Below are positions 55,482 to 63,160 of a stretch of 64,000 nt of DNA, piece by piece. Source of the DNA: Pedobacter polaris (GTDB lineage: Bacteria > Bacteroidota > Bacteroidia > Sphingobacteriales > Sphingobacteriaceae); NCBI RefSeq assembly GCF_005116505.1, contig NZ_SWBR01000003.1, positions 62,001 to 126,000 on the forward strand. Direction: 5' to 3'. The notes below the pieces were generated by a model. It made no database searches. It was not told the DNA's origin and saw only the letters and a program-made list of their open reading frames with translations. The position numbers and the translations under genes are program-made. The first letter of the stretch is position 1, and each line of letters starts with the position of its first letter.

Positions 55482-56027
55482 ATGAAAACCTTTTCTGCAG
55501 TTATTTTACTGTCAATAATTACATTGACTGCAAAAGCTCAAGTTCATTTAATTAAACAGTCGAGTATTGTGAAACTTGATGATGGTCGCTTATATTACAC
55601 TGCGAAAAGTTACATAAAACAAATAGATAGCTTAGATAAGGTTTTGGTTAAAAGTCCAAATGATACGACGGCTTTAATGCTAAGGTCCTTTTTCTATCTT
55701 AAGGCAGGGGATCTATTAGCTAATCCATATGCTGCTGATAAAATCTTTATTGATAGGTTATTAACTGGAAAGAGAATGATAGAGAAAGCATTGAGTTTAA
55801 AATTGATCGATTTAAAAGCTAAAATTATTGCTGCTGAATTATGCAATCAACTTTCATATCGTTATGGTGGATACAATTCTGACTTATCTTGGAAGTATGA
55901 TAGTAAGACGCTAGCGAAATACGCTGCCTTTCAAAAAAGATATAAAGAAGAAGCTATAGAGTTTTACAAAGAATTGGCTGTTTTAGATAAAAATAGTGCT
56001 TGGGAGTATCAAAAGAAAATGAATTAA
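55482..56027 (+). CDS. Secreted TPR-like protein of unknown function
   Basis: The 181-residue product has a signal peptide (MKTFSAVILLSIITLTAKAQ) and a helical body, with IDSLDKVLVKSPNDTTALML and a later YKEEAIEFYKELAVLDKNSA that resemble TPR helices. No catalytic motif is seen. It lies 33 bases after the integrase on the same strand and belongs to the element. I do not recognise a specific family. Confidence 0.6.
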   Translation: MKTFSAVILLSIITLTAKAQVHLIKQSSIVKLDDGRLYYTAKSYIKQIDSLDKVLVKSPNDTTALMLRSFFYLKAGDLLANPYAADKIFIDRLLTGKRMIEKALSLKLIDLKAKIIAAELCNQLSYRYGGYNSDLSWKYDSKTLAKYAAFQKRYKEEAIEFYKELAVLDKNSAWEYQKKMN

Positions 56028-56628
56028 ATTGACACTTTTGTATTCGCTATCATAATAACAGCGTAGATTTTGCTATTTTTTATGGTCTCAATATTATGGC
56101 TGTATCAGAAATTTTAAAGTTAACCTTGTTAAGGGTATAAGTTTTCTATATTCTATAAATGATGTTTTAGTCATTTTATCCCTTCATGATTAAGTTCATT
56201 TGTTACGTACTTCTCTAATACAAATGCATTTGTGTAAAGTTATTTCTTTAAATACTGAATATTAAGGGTTGAAGCCGTTTTGCACTGATAAGCTGTCTTT
56301 GAAGCAATTTTTCAAACAAAATCGTTGACTTTATTCAACAATTTGAGTATCATTTTAACCTTATCTAAAATCCCATTTTTACCACATTAATGTCTGATAC
56401 ACCCTATTATGTTTATCTGATGAAGCTCAGTATTGATATTTGTTTAGGCGCAATTCTTGCCATATTATTTTTAGTTTTTATTTCAGTGTTGTTACTCTCG
56501 GACAAATGGTTTAAATATATTTTAGGGTGAACGCAACGGTTATTTTTGAAAAGTAATGACTTACTAATAATCATAAAGGAAGATGTTTAGAGTTACGAAT
56601 TACTATAAGAACTTAGATTGATATATAT
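56028..56628. other. 601-base gap in the element
   Basis: This stretch is very AT-rich and carries one small frame (56390-56530, listed separately). No tRNA, terminator or clear promoter was recognised; A/T runs are common. It may hold the promoter of the GNAT gene that starts at 56629, but no -7 box stands out. Confidence 0.4.
56390..56530 (+). CDS. Small single-pass membrane protein (46 aa)
   Basis: The frame encodes a 46-residue peptide with a polar start (MSDTPYYVYLMKLS), one strongly hydrophobic helix (about residues 19-37, LGAILAILFLVFISVLLL) and a short basic-aromatic end (SDKWFKYILG). This is a believable small inner-membrane protein on a mobile element. There is no recognised family and no ribosome-binding evidence. 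Confidence 0.4.
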   Translation: MSDTPYYVYLMKLSIDICLGAILAILFLVFISVLLLSDKWFKYILG

Positions 56629-57204
56629 ATGAAAATAGCACAAAGAAAAGACAGGGTTGTAGTTATTGATATTCTAGCTCAATCTTTTTCAAATAATCTA
56701 AGTGTTAACTACATTATAAAACAAGACTACAAAAGAGAGTTAAGAATCAACGCTTTAATGCAATATTCTTTTGATATATGTTTTGAATTTGGTAGAATCT
56801 ACTTGTCCGACGACTATAAAGGCTGCGCCCTGGTTATTTACCCGCATTTAAAAAAGAATAATTTAAAAGCTATATGGCTTGACATTAAGTTGATTTTTAA
56901 ATCAATTGGTATCTGGAGGATAAATTCGGCTTTGAAAAGGGAAAATCTCATAAAATCTAAATATCCTAATTCCGAATTTACTTATCTATGGTTTATAGGG
57001 GTGAAGGATGCCGACCAGAAAAAAGGTATAGGTAGTAATCTATTAAGACAGATAATAGAAGATAGCGATATGAACGGGTTAGATATTTTATTAGAAACCT
57101 CCACTTTAATTAACGTGCCTTGGTACGAGAGTTTCGATTTCAGAACCTACAATACAATTCTATTTGATTATACTCTCTTTATGCTCAAAAGACCTCACCG
57201 TTAA
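56629..57204 (+). CDS. GNAT-fold acetyltransferase
   Basis: The 191-residue protein has the GNAT acetyl-CoA motif VKDADQKKGIGSNLLRQII (Q-x-x-G-x-G type) near residue 130, and the C-terminal strand TSTLINVPWYESFDFRTYNT with Trp-Tyr at the usual tyrosine position. The N-terminal two thirds are weakly conserved (QSFSNNLSVNYIIKQDYKRE), typical of the 'acetyltransferase-like' group. It may modify a peptide, toxin or small molecule. It precedes a membrane-bound LuxR-type regulator, which could control it. Confidence 0.75.
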   Translation: MKIAQRKDRVVVIDILAQSFSNNLSVNYIIKQDYKRELRINALMQYSFDICFEFGRIYLSDDYKGCALVIYPHLKKNNLKAIWLDIKLIFKSIGIWRINSALKRENLIKSKYPNSEFTYLWFIGVKDADQKKGIGSNLLRQIIEDSDMNGLDILLETSTLINVPWYESFDFRTYNTILFDYTLFMLKRPHR

Positions 57205-57234
57205 ACTTCTATCAATCTATTAACATTTTATCTT

Positions 57235-58167
57235 ATGAAAGTTTTTGACACAGAAATGGAACTGATAACGCTAGTTTTTTTAATTAGCCAAATAATCCTT
57301 TTGCTCTTTCAGCTTTTATTTTATTATCAAAAATCCTTTGATCAAAAGAAAGGTTATTATTTAACTTTACTTACGCTTTTCATTGTTTATAATCTTTGCG
57401 GTGGGCTATTTCCCGACTCGAAGATACCTATGCCAATAGTTTTTCAAAATATTCTAGCATATGGTAGTGGCTTTGCTTTGGCTTGTTATTTTCCATATTT
57501 CTTTTATAATTACTATAACCTTAAAAGGTTAAAATTCCACGTATTCTATGGGGTATCAATCTTTCTTTTTGTGCCATTTTTATCTTGCATTGTTATAGAA
57601 TATTTAATTACTCTCAATCTTATTAATAGCGTAAAACATGCTATGTACGTCCCAGCTATTTATACAATTGTGGCCATGTATTTTATATACCGCGAGATTA
57701 AGAAGACGTTTGAACGTGAAAGTAGAGAGAAAAGCGAAATGGTTTTAACTTATCTTTCTATAATGCCCTGGATATCCATGCCTATAATAAGCTATTACGG
57801 AGTAGAACAATTTACAGAAGTGGTAATTATTAATGGGGGTTTTGTTGTTACTTCCGCCTTATTCTTTTGGAGGGAATTAGTAGAAAGTAGAGAAATAAAT
57901 CAGCAATTTGTGATATTAATAGATCAGTTAAACAATGAAAATAAACCATCCCAAGCTGAACAATTTAAATTAAAGTGTGAGGAGTTTAATCTTACATGCA
58001 GAGAGGTTGAGGTGGTTGTTTTAATGCTGAATGGCTTAAAGTATAAAGATATTGCAAGTAATTTATTTATTGCTGAAAGAACTGTAACTAAGCACAGCCA
58101 AAATATCTTCTTAAAAGTTGGCGTTTCTAATAAATTCGACCTTATTAAAACTCTTCAATCCATATAA
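57235..58167 (+). CDS. Membrane-anchored LuxR-type transcriptional regulator
   Basis: The 310-residue protein joins an integral-membrane N-terminal part with about seven hydrophobic segments (for example LITLVFLISQIILLLFQLLF and FLFVPFLSCIVIEYLI) to a C-terminal LuxR helix-turn-helix (FNLTCREVEVVVLMLNGLKY, then IAERTVTKHSQNIFLKVGV). There is no receiver or kinase domain, so the membrane part is the likely sensor and the DNA-binding domain stays tethered. It starts 30 bases after the GNAT gene. The ligand is unknown. Confidence 0.75.
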   Translation: MKVFDTEMELITLVFLISQIILLLFQLLFYYQKSFDQKKGYYLTLLTLFIVYNLCGGLFPDSKIPMPIVFQNILAYGSGFALACYFPYFFYNYYNLKRLKFHVFYGVSIFLFVPFLSCIVIEYLITLNLINSVKHAMYVPAIYTIVAMYFIYREIKKTFERESREKSEMVLTYLSIMPWISMPIISYYGVEQFTEVVIINGGFVVTSALFFWRELVESREINQQFVILIDQLNNENKPSQAEQFKLKCEEFNLTCREVEVVVLMLNGLKYKDIASNLFIAERTVTKHSQNIFLKVGVSNKFDLIKTLQSI

Positions 58168-58303
58168 CTCTTTTATTATTTCCTATTTTGCGTAATAAGT
58201 TATTGAATAATCCACATCATTAAGAATATTAATGATTGGAGTATAAAGAAACTCACCTCAATTTCAATTAAAGTTGAAATAGTAGATGGTAAGAGTATCA
58301 ATT

Positions 58304-58822
58304 CTAGGGAGTTTTATAAGTTTTTTCTCCAATCTTCTTTTGTTTCCTATTGAAAAAGAATACCTGTATGTAGTGCCAGAGCATTATATAAATATAAAAT
58401 GAAATGGAAACTATCGCTACATGGGCGGTGTAGAGCTTTTTCTGAAATAAAAAAAAGATAAAACAAGTAAATGCTGTAAAAATCCAAAACTTAAATCCTT
58501 TAAAATTTGCATCAGCTAAAAACTGTAATTGATGAGCCTTAGTTTCATCATTTACAACGGTGTTCTTGAAATCTTTAAAATGTCCTCTTGTGTTGGAATA
58601 AAGTATTATCGCAGAAAAATATAAACTCCCAATCATTAAGCAGAAGAAGATCAGCTTAATGGTATCTAATTCAAAGAACATTGTGGTTTGTGTAAACATT
58701 ATTGTAATAGCTGGTGGAGCACAAATGTTAAAGATCGCCATGGAAATAGTCAATCCATTTGATAAAGGAATTTTGCTTAAATCGGAGAACATAATATTGA
58801 AATGTATTACTAAGGTAGCCAT
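58304..58822 (-). CDS. Multi-span membrane protein of unknown function
   Basis: The 172-residue product has about four hydrophobic segments, among them IFNICAPPAITIMFTQTTMF, LIFFCLMIGSLYFSAIILYS, FWIFTAFTCFIFFLFQ and VAIVSISFYIYIMLWHYIQV. It ends in a basic tail (FFFNRKQKKIGEKTY). The gene is on the minus strand, convergent with the LuxR-type regulator gene. It has low GC like its neighbours. No family is recognised. Confidence 0.6.
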   Translation of the reverse strand: MATLVIHFNIMFSDLSKIPLSNGLTISMAIFNICAPPAITIMFTQTTMFFELDTIKLIFFCLMIGSLYFSAIILYSNTRGHFKDFKNTVVNDETKAHQLQFLADANFKGFKFWIFTAFTCFIFFLFQKKLYTAHVAIVSISFYIYIMLWHYIQVFFFNRKQKKIGEKTYKTP

Positions 58823-59070
58823 TCTATATATACTTATCTAAATATTTCGCCGATACCTTACCGAATTGGCATTAAGTTATCTAGCTATATATTAGCTAAC
58901 ATAATTTTTCCATTATGCCTTCTCCTTGGTTTGAACGAAAACTAAATTTAATGTTTGTCCAACTGCATTTAGCTGCCTAATTTATTAAGTGGTTTCCATT
59001 GATATTTAGGCATTTATTTAGAAGCACTAAAATGTTACCTTTATGACTTAATTAATAATAAAGATATAAT

Positions 59071-60318
59071 ATGGGTATGTTCGGGCCAACTTTTAATGAT
59101 CATTATCAAGAGCAACTTGAAAAAGTCCGAGAAGAAATTCTTCGCGAAAATGATGCACAAATTCTAGGTTCTGATGTGGATGAACTTTCAAAGTATTATT
59201 TTCAAAGGTATTCGCTGGTAGCCCTAGATTTTGATCCAGAAGATATTGCCTTTGAGCCAAAAAAAGAGGTAAGAAGAGTTCGCGCACACCAAAGGGAATT
59301 TGGATATCAATCAGAAGGAGATACAAATTGGGAATATGAAGTTGCAATCATATCACTTCCAATTCAGCCTAATTCTAATCTGCACTTGATAATGAAACTT
59401 AATGGGTTGACAAGAACTCTAGATGGTTTTGATGAAAGCATATCCTTTGAACGCAATGAAATTTCATACAAGTTTGACACGAAATGGTATGGTGGTTCAA
59501 TGGATGAAGACGCAATGGCCAATGAGATTAATTCAAAATCAGATAGACTAATCAATCTACTCAATGCTAAAAATTCAAACATTATTCAAGAAAACACCAA
59601 TTTCTTAGGTTCGATTAAAAATATCTTATCTCAAAGAAAAACCAAATTGGAAAGTGACAATAATAAAATCAATGCATTAACACAGAAGATTAGAATTCCT
59701 TTAAAACAAAAAGTGCCTCGTGAGGTGACTAAGATATCAGTTGACACAAGAGATTTTGTTAAGGTGGTGAAGCCAACGCCAAAACTTCCAGAAGAATATA
59801 CACTTGAGGAAACCATTTTAAGTGAAATCCTTAATTTTATTGATAACCAATGTTTAACATTCGAAAGAACGCCATCTTCATATAAGCAACTAGGGGAAGA
59901 GCAGTTAAGGGATATTATTTTAGCCGCTTTAAATGCTATTTTTGAAGGAAACGCAACAGGTGAAACTTTTGTAAAAAAGGGAAAAACCGATATTCATCTA
60001 AAGATAGAAAAAGGAGAAATATTAATATTCGAATGCAAATTATGGGGTGGAGAAAAAACGTATCTAGATACGATAGATCAATTAACAAGATATGTAACTT
60101 GGAGGCAAAACTACGGTGTTATCATCATGTTTTGTAAGAACAGAGACTTTTCAAAGGTTTTAGCTCAAGTGCCCGGGATTATTCAAAGCCATTCCAATTT
60201 TGTTGGAGGTTATAAAGCTATTGGCTCTTCGCATTTCGTAACTAATCATACATTACCTGAAGATACCGAGAAAAAAATTAAAGTTCATCACTTATTATAT
60301 AATCTTTATAGTGAGTAA
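59071..60318 (+). CDS. PD-(D/E)XK nuclease-like protein (candidate defence component A)
   Basis: The 415-residue protein ends in a restriction-endonuclease-like domain. The pattern is an alpha helix with LRDIILAALNAIFEGNATGE, then KKGKTDIHLK with Asp307, and the strand ILIFECKLWGG with Glu321-Cys-Lys323. TYLDTIDQLTRYVTWRQNYG follows, as in archaeal and bacterial nucleases of this fold. The N-terminal 200 residues show no known domain, and a lysine-rich linker lies in the middle. The AT-rich codon use matches the host-like part of the element. The next gene starts 60 bases later on the same strand. Confidence 0.65.
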   Translation: MGMFGPTFNDHYQEQLEKVREEILRENDAQILGSDVDELSKYYFQRYSLVALDFDPEDIAFEPKKEVRRVRAHQREFGYQSEGDTNWEYEVAIISLPIQPNSNLHLIMKLNGLTRTLDGFDESISFERNEISYKFDTKWYGGSMDEDAMANEINSKSDRLINLLNAKNSNIIQENTNFLGSIKNILSQRKTKLESDNNKINALTQKIRIPLKQKVPREVTKISVDTRDFVKVVKPTPKLPEEYTLEETILSEILNFIDNQCLTFERTPSSYKQLGEEQLRDIILAALNAIFEGNATGETFVKKGKTDIHLKIEKGEILIFECKLWGGEKTYLDTIDQLTRYVTWRQNYGVIIMFCKNRDFSKVLAQVPGIIQSHSNFVGGYKAIGSSHFVTNHTLPEDTEKKIKVHHLLYNLYSE

Positions 60319-60377
60319 GTTAATTTGGTTTATTCTATATTTATGCCAATCAACCAATTTAATTCTCCAAATACCAA

Positions 60378-61769
60378 ATGAAAAATATTGTCGCAGTTAA
60401 CTTCAGTTTTCCGAGTATAGATCAAATTTCCTATCAATCTGGACAGTCACTTTTGGATTACGATATTGTTTTGTTTGATCCAGAGTTTCCTAAAATGCCA
60501 CGGATTGATTTCACGGGTGGCGGCTCGTGTATCACTATCGAGGGGGCGGAACGGCTCAAAACAGCCATTGCGCACTGGGGTGGTGAAATCAAAGACGCCC
60601 TGAAAGCGGGAAAGACAATTTTTTTCCTATTGAATGATTATGAAATAGATAGCGGGGCTGCAGGATATTCCATTGGTACAAGAGGTGTTAAAAATTATAC
60701 TACTTCACAAATCACGAATTACGATGTCTTACCGACCTCAATTAGCATAAGGAATGCAAAGGGAAAGCATTTGAAAGTCGTTGATGCGAAGTTTAAAGGT
60801 TTATATGCCTTAATTAAAGATATTTCGGAATATAAAGTCGTGTTTACCTCTGAAATTCGTAATAAGCTTTTTACCACTAGAGACGGATCAAACGTCATAT
60901 CCGCTATTTCAAGATTTAAAGATCTTTCGGGATGCATAGTTTACTTGCCTTACTTCGATATTTCGGAATTGAAAACATACAGTCAGCAAGGAGGCTCAAA
61001 GTGGAAGCCAGAAGCTACCCGTATCTCTAAGGGCATTGTTAGCCAATTGGTTGAGATAGATAAATTGTTGAGTTCGCAAGCCGAAGGGACTCCAAAACCT
61101 GAGTGGATGAATTCAGTTGATTTTCCGAAAAAGATTTCGGAGATCGATATGTCTATACAAAAATTTGAAGAGGAAATAATTGCATTACATACTCTGAAAG
61201 ATGCTGAATTGATGGAGAAGGAAGAATTAATTCAATATTCCGCTTTGCTATTTGAAAATGGCAAGCCATTAGAAAAGGCAGTTGAGAAAAGCCTTCAACT
61301 GCTAGGCTATACGGTTGAAAATTTCAAAGACGGCGATATAGAAATTGATCACCTTATTTCACACACAAATGGAATAAGAATGATTGGTGAATCAGAGGGC
61401 AAGGATAACAGCGCAATTGATATTTCAAAGTTCAGGCAGTTGGAATCGAATATTAATGAAGACTTCGAAAGAGATGATGTGGAAGTTCCTGCAAAGGGCA
61501 TCATCTTCGGTAATGGGCACCGTCTAGTGGAACCGCACCTGCGAGCAGATCAATTCACTCAAAAGTGCTTAACAAACGCAAAAAGACTAGGTACAGCTCT
61601 TGTCAAAACGGTCGATCTTTATGAAGTTGTCGTATACGTTTTGGATAATGCTAATGATAAACAATTCCAGACAAATTGCCGAAAGGCTATTGAAAGTACC
61701 ACTGGAGAAGTGGTTGAATTTCCCAAACCAAAAATAAAAATTAAGCCTTCTCTAAAAAAGACAAACTGA
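60378..61769 (+). CDS. Protein with Rossmann-like N-terminus and PD-(D/E)XK-like C-terminus (candidate component B)
   Basis: The 463-residue protein opens with LLDYDIVLFDPEFPKMP and a glycine-rich GGGSCITIEGAERLK, then TIFFLLNDYEI, suggestive of an alpha/beta amidotransferase-like fold. A coiled coil (about 255-290) follows. The C-terminal part, LGYTVENFKDGDIEIDHLIS and MIGESEGKDNSAIDISKF, fits a PD-(D/E)XK core: Asp324, Glu340 and Lys342 in E-G-K. The match is tentative because spacing and secondary structure were judged by eye. GC content and codon choice are higher than in the gene before it. The pair order and spacing suggest a two-gene unit. Confidence 0.55.
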   Translation: MKNIVAVNFSFPSIDQISYQSGQSLLDYDIVLFDPEFPKMPRIDFTGGGSCITIEGAERLKTAIAHWGGEIKDALKAGKTIFFLLNDYEIDSGAAGYSIGTRGVKNYTTSQITNYDVLPTSISIRNAKGKHLKVVDAKFKGLYALIKDISEYKVVFTSEIRNKLFTTRDGSNVISAISRFKDLSGCIVYLPYFDISELKTYSQQGGSKWKPEATRISKGIVSQLVEIDKLLSSQAEGTPKPEWMNSVDFPKKISEIDMSIQKFEEEIIALHTLKDAELMEKEELIQYSALLFENGKPLEKAVEKSLQLLGYTVENFKDGDIEIDHLISHTNGIRMIGESEGKDNSAIDISKFRQLESNINEDFERDDVEVPAKGIIFGNGHRLVEPHLRADQFTQKCLTNAKRLGTALVKTVDLYEVVVYVLDNANDKQFQTNCRKAIESTTGEVVEFPKPKIKIKPSLKKTN

Positions 61770-61781
61770 TGGCGCAGTTTC

Positions 61782-62054
61782 TTAACAGTCAATACTTTTT
61801 TGCACCTCTACTCCTTTAAATACGTTGTTCCACATTAAAATTATTTCTTGAATAGTGTTCCACTCCAGGCACCTATCCCGCATTGGTTTTCCGGTTTGGC
61901 ATTCATAACGCAAACAAGGCAACGCATGTATGCCCTTGTAGATTTTGCAATCATCCAGAAAAAGAATGTTTATGCGGCCTGGGCATTGTACAAAATTAAC
62001 GCCTGGATAGACGCGATGGAGCCATCGAAAACTGAAGAAGAGCCGCCACATCAT
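61782..62054 (-). CDS. Possible small Cys-rich protein (90 aa), overlaps opposite frame
   Basis: This minus-strand frame has six cysteines (for example CKIYKGIHALPCLRYECQTG) and a C-terminal segment WNTIQEIILMWNNVFKGVEV that looks protein-like, with host-type codon use. It is convergent with the gene ending at 61769. A plus-strand frame (61926-62195) overlaps it, and only one can be correct. No family is recognised. Confidence 0.35.
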   Translation of the reverse strand: MMWRLFFSFRWLHRVYPGVNFVQCPGRINILFLDDCKIYKGIHALPCLRYECQTGKPMRDRCLEWNTIQEIILMWNNVFKGVEVQKSIDC

Positions 62055-62195
62055 AGGGGTGGCCTACCAGTATTAGAGGCAGAAGGAGAGGTTTTTCACA
62101 AGATAATAGACACTTGGGTACAAGTGTTTTTGACAAGCCAGCCTAACCATTATTTTTCCATCCTGCTTTTAAAAAAAAGTAAGACAGCACGTTAA
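61926..62195 (+). CDS. Possible small helical protein (89 aa), overlaps opposite frame
   Basis: The frame from the ATG at 61926 encodes MYALVDFAIIQKKNVYAAWA..., with an amphipathic helical look and an acidic middle part with PSKTEEEPPHHRGGLP. The last third contains a terminator-like stem (62110-62131) and the left arm of a 17-bp inverted repeat, which weakens the case. It competes with the minus-strand frame. Confidence 0.3.
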   Translation: MYALVDFAIIQKKNVYAAWALYKINAWIDAMEPSKTEEEPPHHRGGLPVLEAEGEVFHKIIDTWVQVFLTSQPNHYFSILLLKKSKTAR

Positions 62196-62227
62196 TTTTA
62201 TAAAGAAAATGAAAAATAATGGTTAGG
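62142..62227. repeat. Perfect 17-bp inverted repeat with 52-base spacer
   Basis: CCTAACCATTATTTTTC (62142-62158) is the exact reverse complement of 62211-62227. The spacer contains A and T runs. A shorter stem, ACACTTG/CAAGTGT around GGTA with TTTTT after it (62110-62131), lies just before the left arm. The pair could form one large hairpin upstream of the LytTR gene. Confidence 0.6.
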
Positions 62228-62254
62228 TTAGTATATCAACCGTGATCACCACTT

Positions 62255-62995
62255 ATGAACTCTTGTTACATTCTCGATGACGAAAGTCATTCAATAACCG
62301 CGATGGAAGGCTATATAAGCAAAGTGCCAGAACTACGTCTCATCGGAAGCAATACCAACCCTTTTAAAGGGCTGGAAGACCTGCGAAAGCATAAGCCTAA
62401 AATTTTGTTTTTAGATGTAGACATGCCAGAAATATCAGGAATTGAAATTGCTAAAATGCTCCCCCCAGATATAGCGATCGTATTCATTACGGCACATTCG
62501 AGATTCGCCGTAGAAGCGTTCGAGGTAGACGCGCATGACTTCCTGTTGAAGCCATTTTCATTCAGCCAGTTTGTAAGATCGGTAGAAAAAGTACTCGACC
62601 GGTCGAGGCCGCGCGGTTCGTCGCCCCAAACATCACATTCAGAGAATATTTTTATCAATTCAGGCATCAAGGGGAAAATATTGCGCATCAAGATCTCCGA
62701 TATAATTTATATTCAGGCGATGGAGCATTACATCAGCATATCTACTATAGACGATACGCATTTAACTCACGTCGGCATTGCAAAGGTAATGGGGATGTTG
62801 TCAGGGACCACGTTCTTAAGGGTGCATCGAGCGTTTATAATCAACATTAATTATATTAAGATCGTTGAACATTCAAGGATAACGATGTCTAACGATAGCA
62901 CTATCTCACTCGGCGAATCCTACAAGGAAGCTTTTATGAACATGATAAGCTCTCAGATTCTTAAAAACGAAAAAAATAATGTGGGGCGATTTTAA
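62255..62995 (+). CDS. LytTR-family response regulator
   Basis: The 246-residue regulator has a receiver domain (acidic pair Asp8-Asp9 in YILDDESHS, phospho-acceptor Asp54 in LFLDVDMPEISG, Lys in FLLKPFS). A LytTR DNA-binding domain follows, with ISDIIYIQAMEHYISIST, FLRVHRAFIININYIKIVE and ISLGESYKEAF. It is typical of AlgR/AgrA-like regulators of peptide and surface systems. No histidine kinase gene is next to it in the window. It probably controls the genes that follow, including the C39/VKOR gene 166 bases downstream. Confidence 0.9.
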   Translation: MNSCYILDDESHSITAMEGYISKVPELRLIGSNTNPFKGLEDLRKHKPKILFLDVDMPEISGIEIAKMLPPDIAIVFITAHSRFAVEAFEVDAHDFLLKPFSFSQFVRSVEKVLDRSRPRGSSPQTSHSENIFINSGIKGKILRIKISDIIYIQAMEHYISISTIDDTHLTHVGIAKVMGMLSGTTFLRVHRAFIININYIKIVEHSRITMSNDSTISLGESYKEAFMNMISSQILKNEKNNVGRF

Positions 62996-63160
62996 AAATT
63001 AAAAATTTTGCTTTTACGGTACTTAATAAGTTGTTTCGCGTATACAATATGCCTGTTCGTGAAAAAGATTTTTTTGGTGAAAAAAGATATATACTTTCGT
63101 TTTAAGCCTGCTAGGATTATAATCTAATTGAACTCTTACCTCCTAGTGGAACAGGTAATT

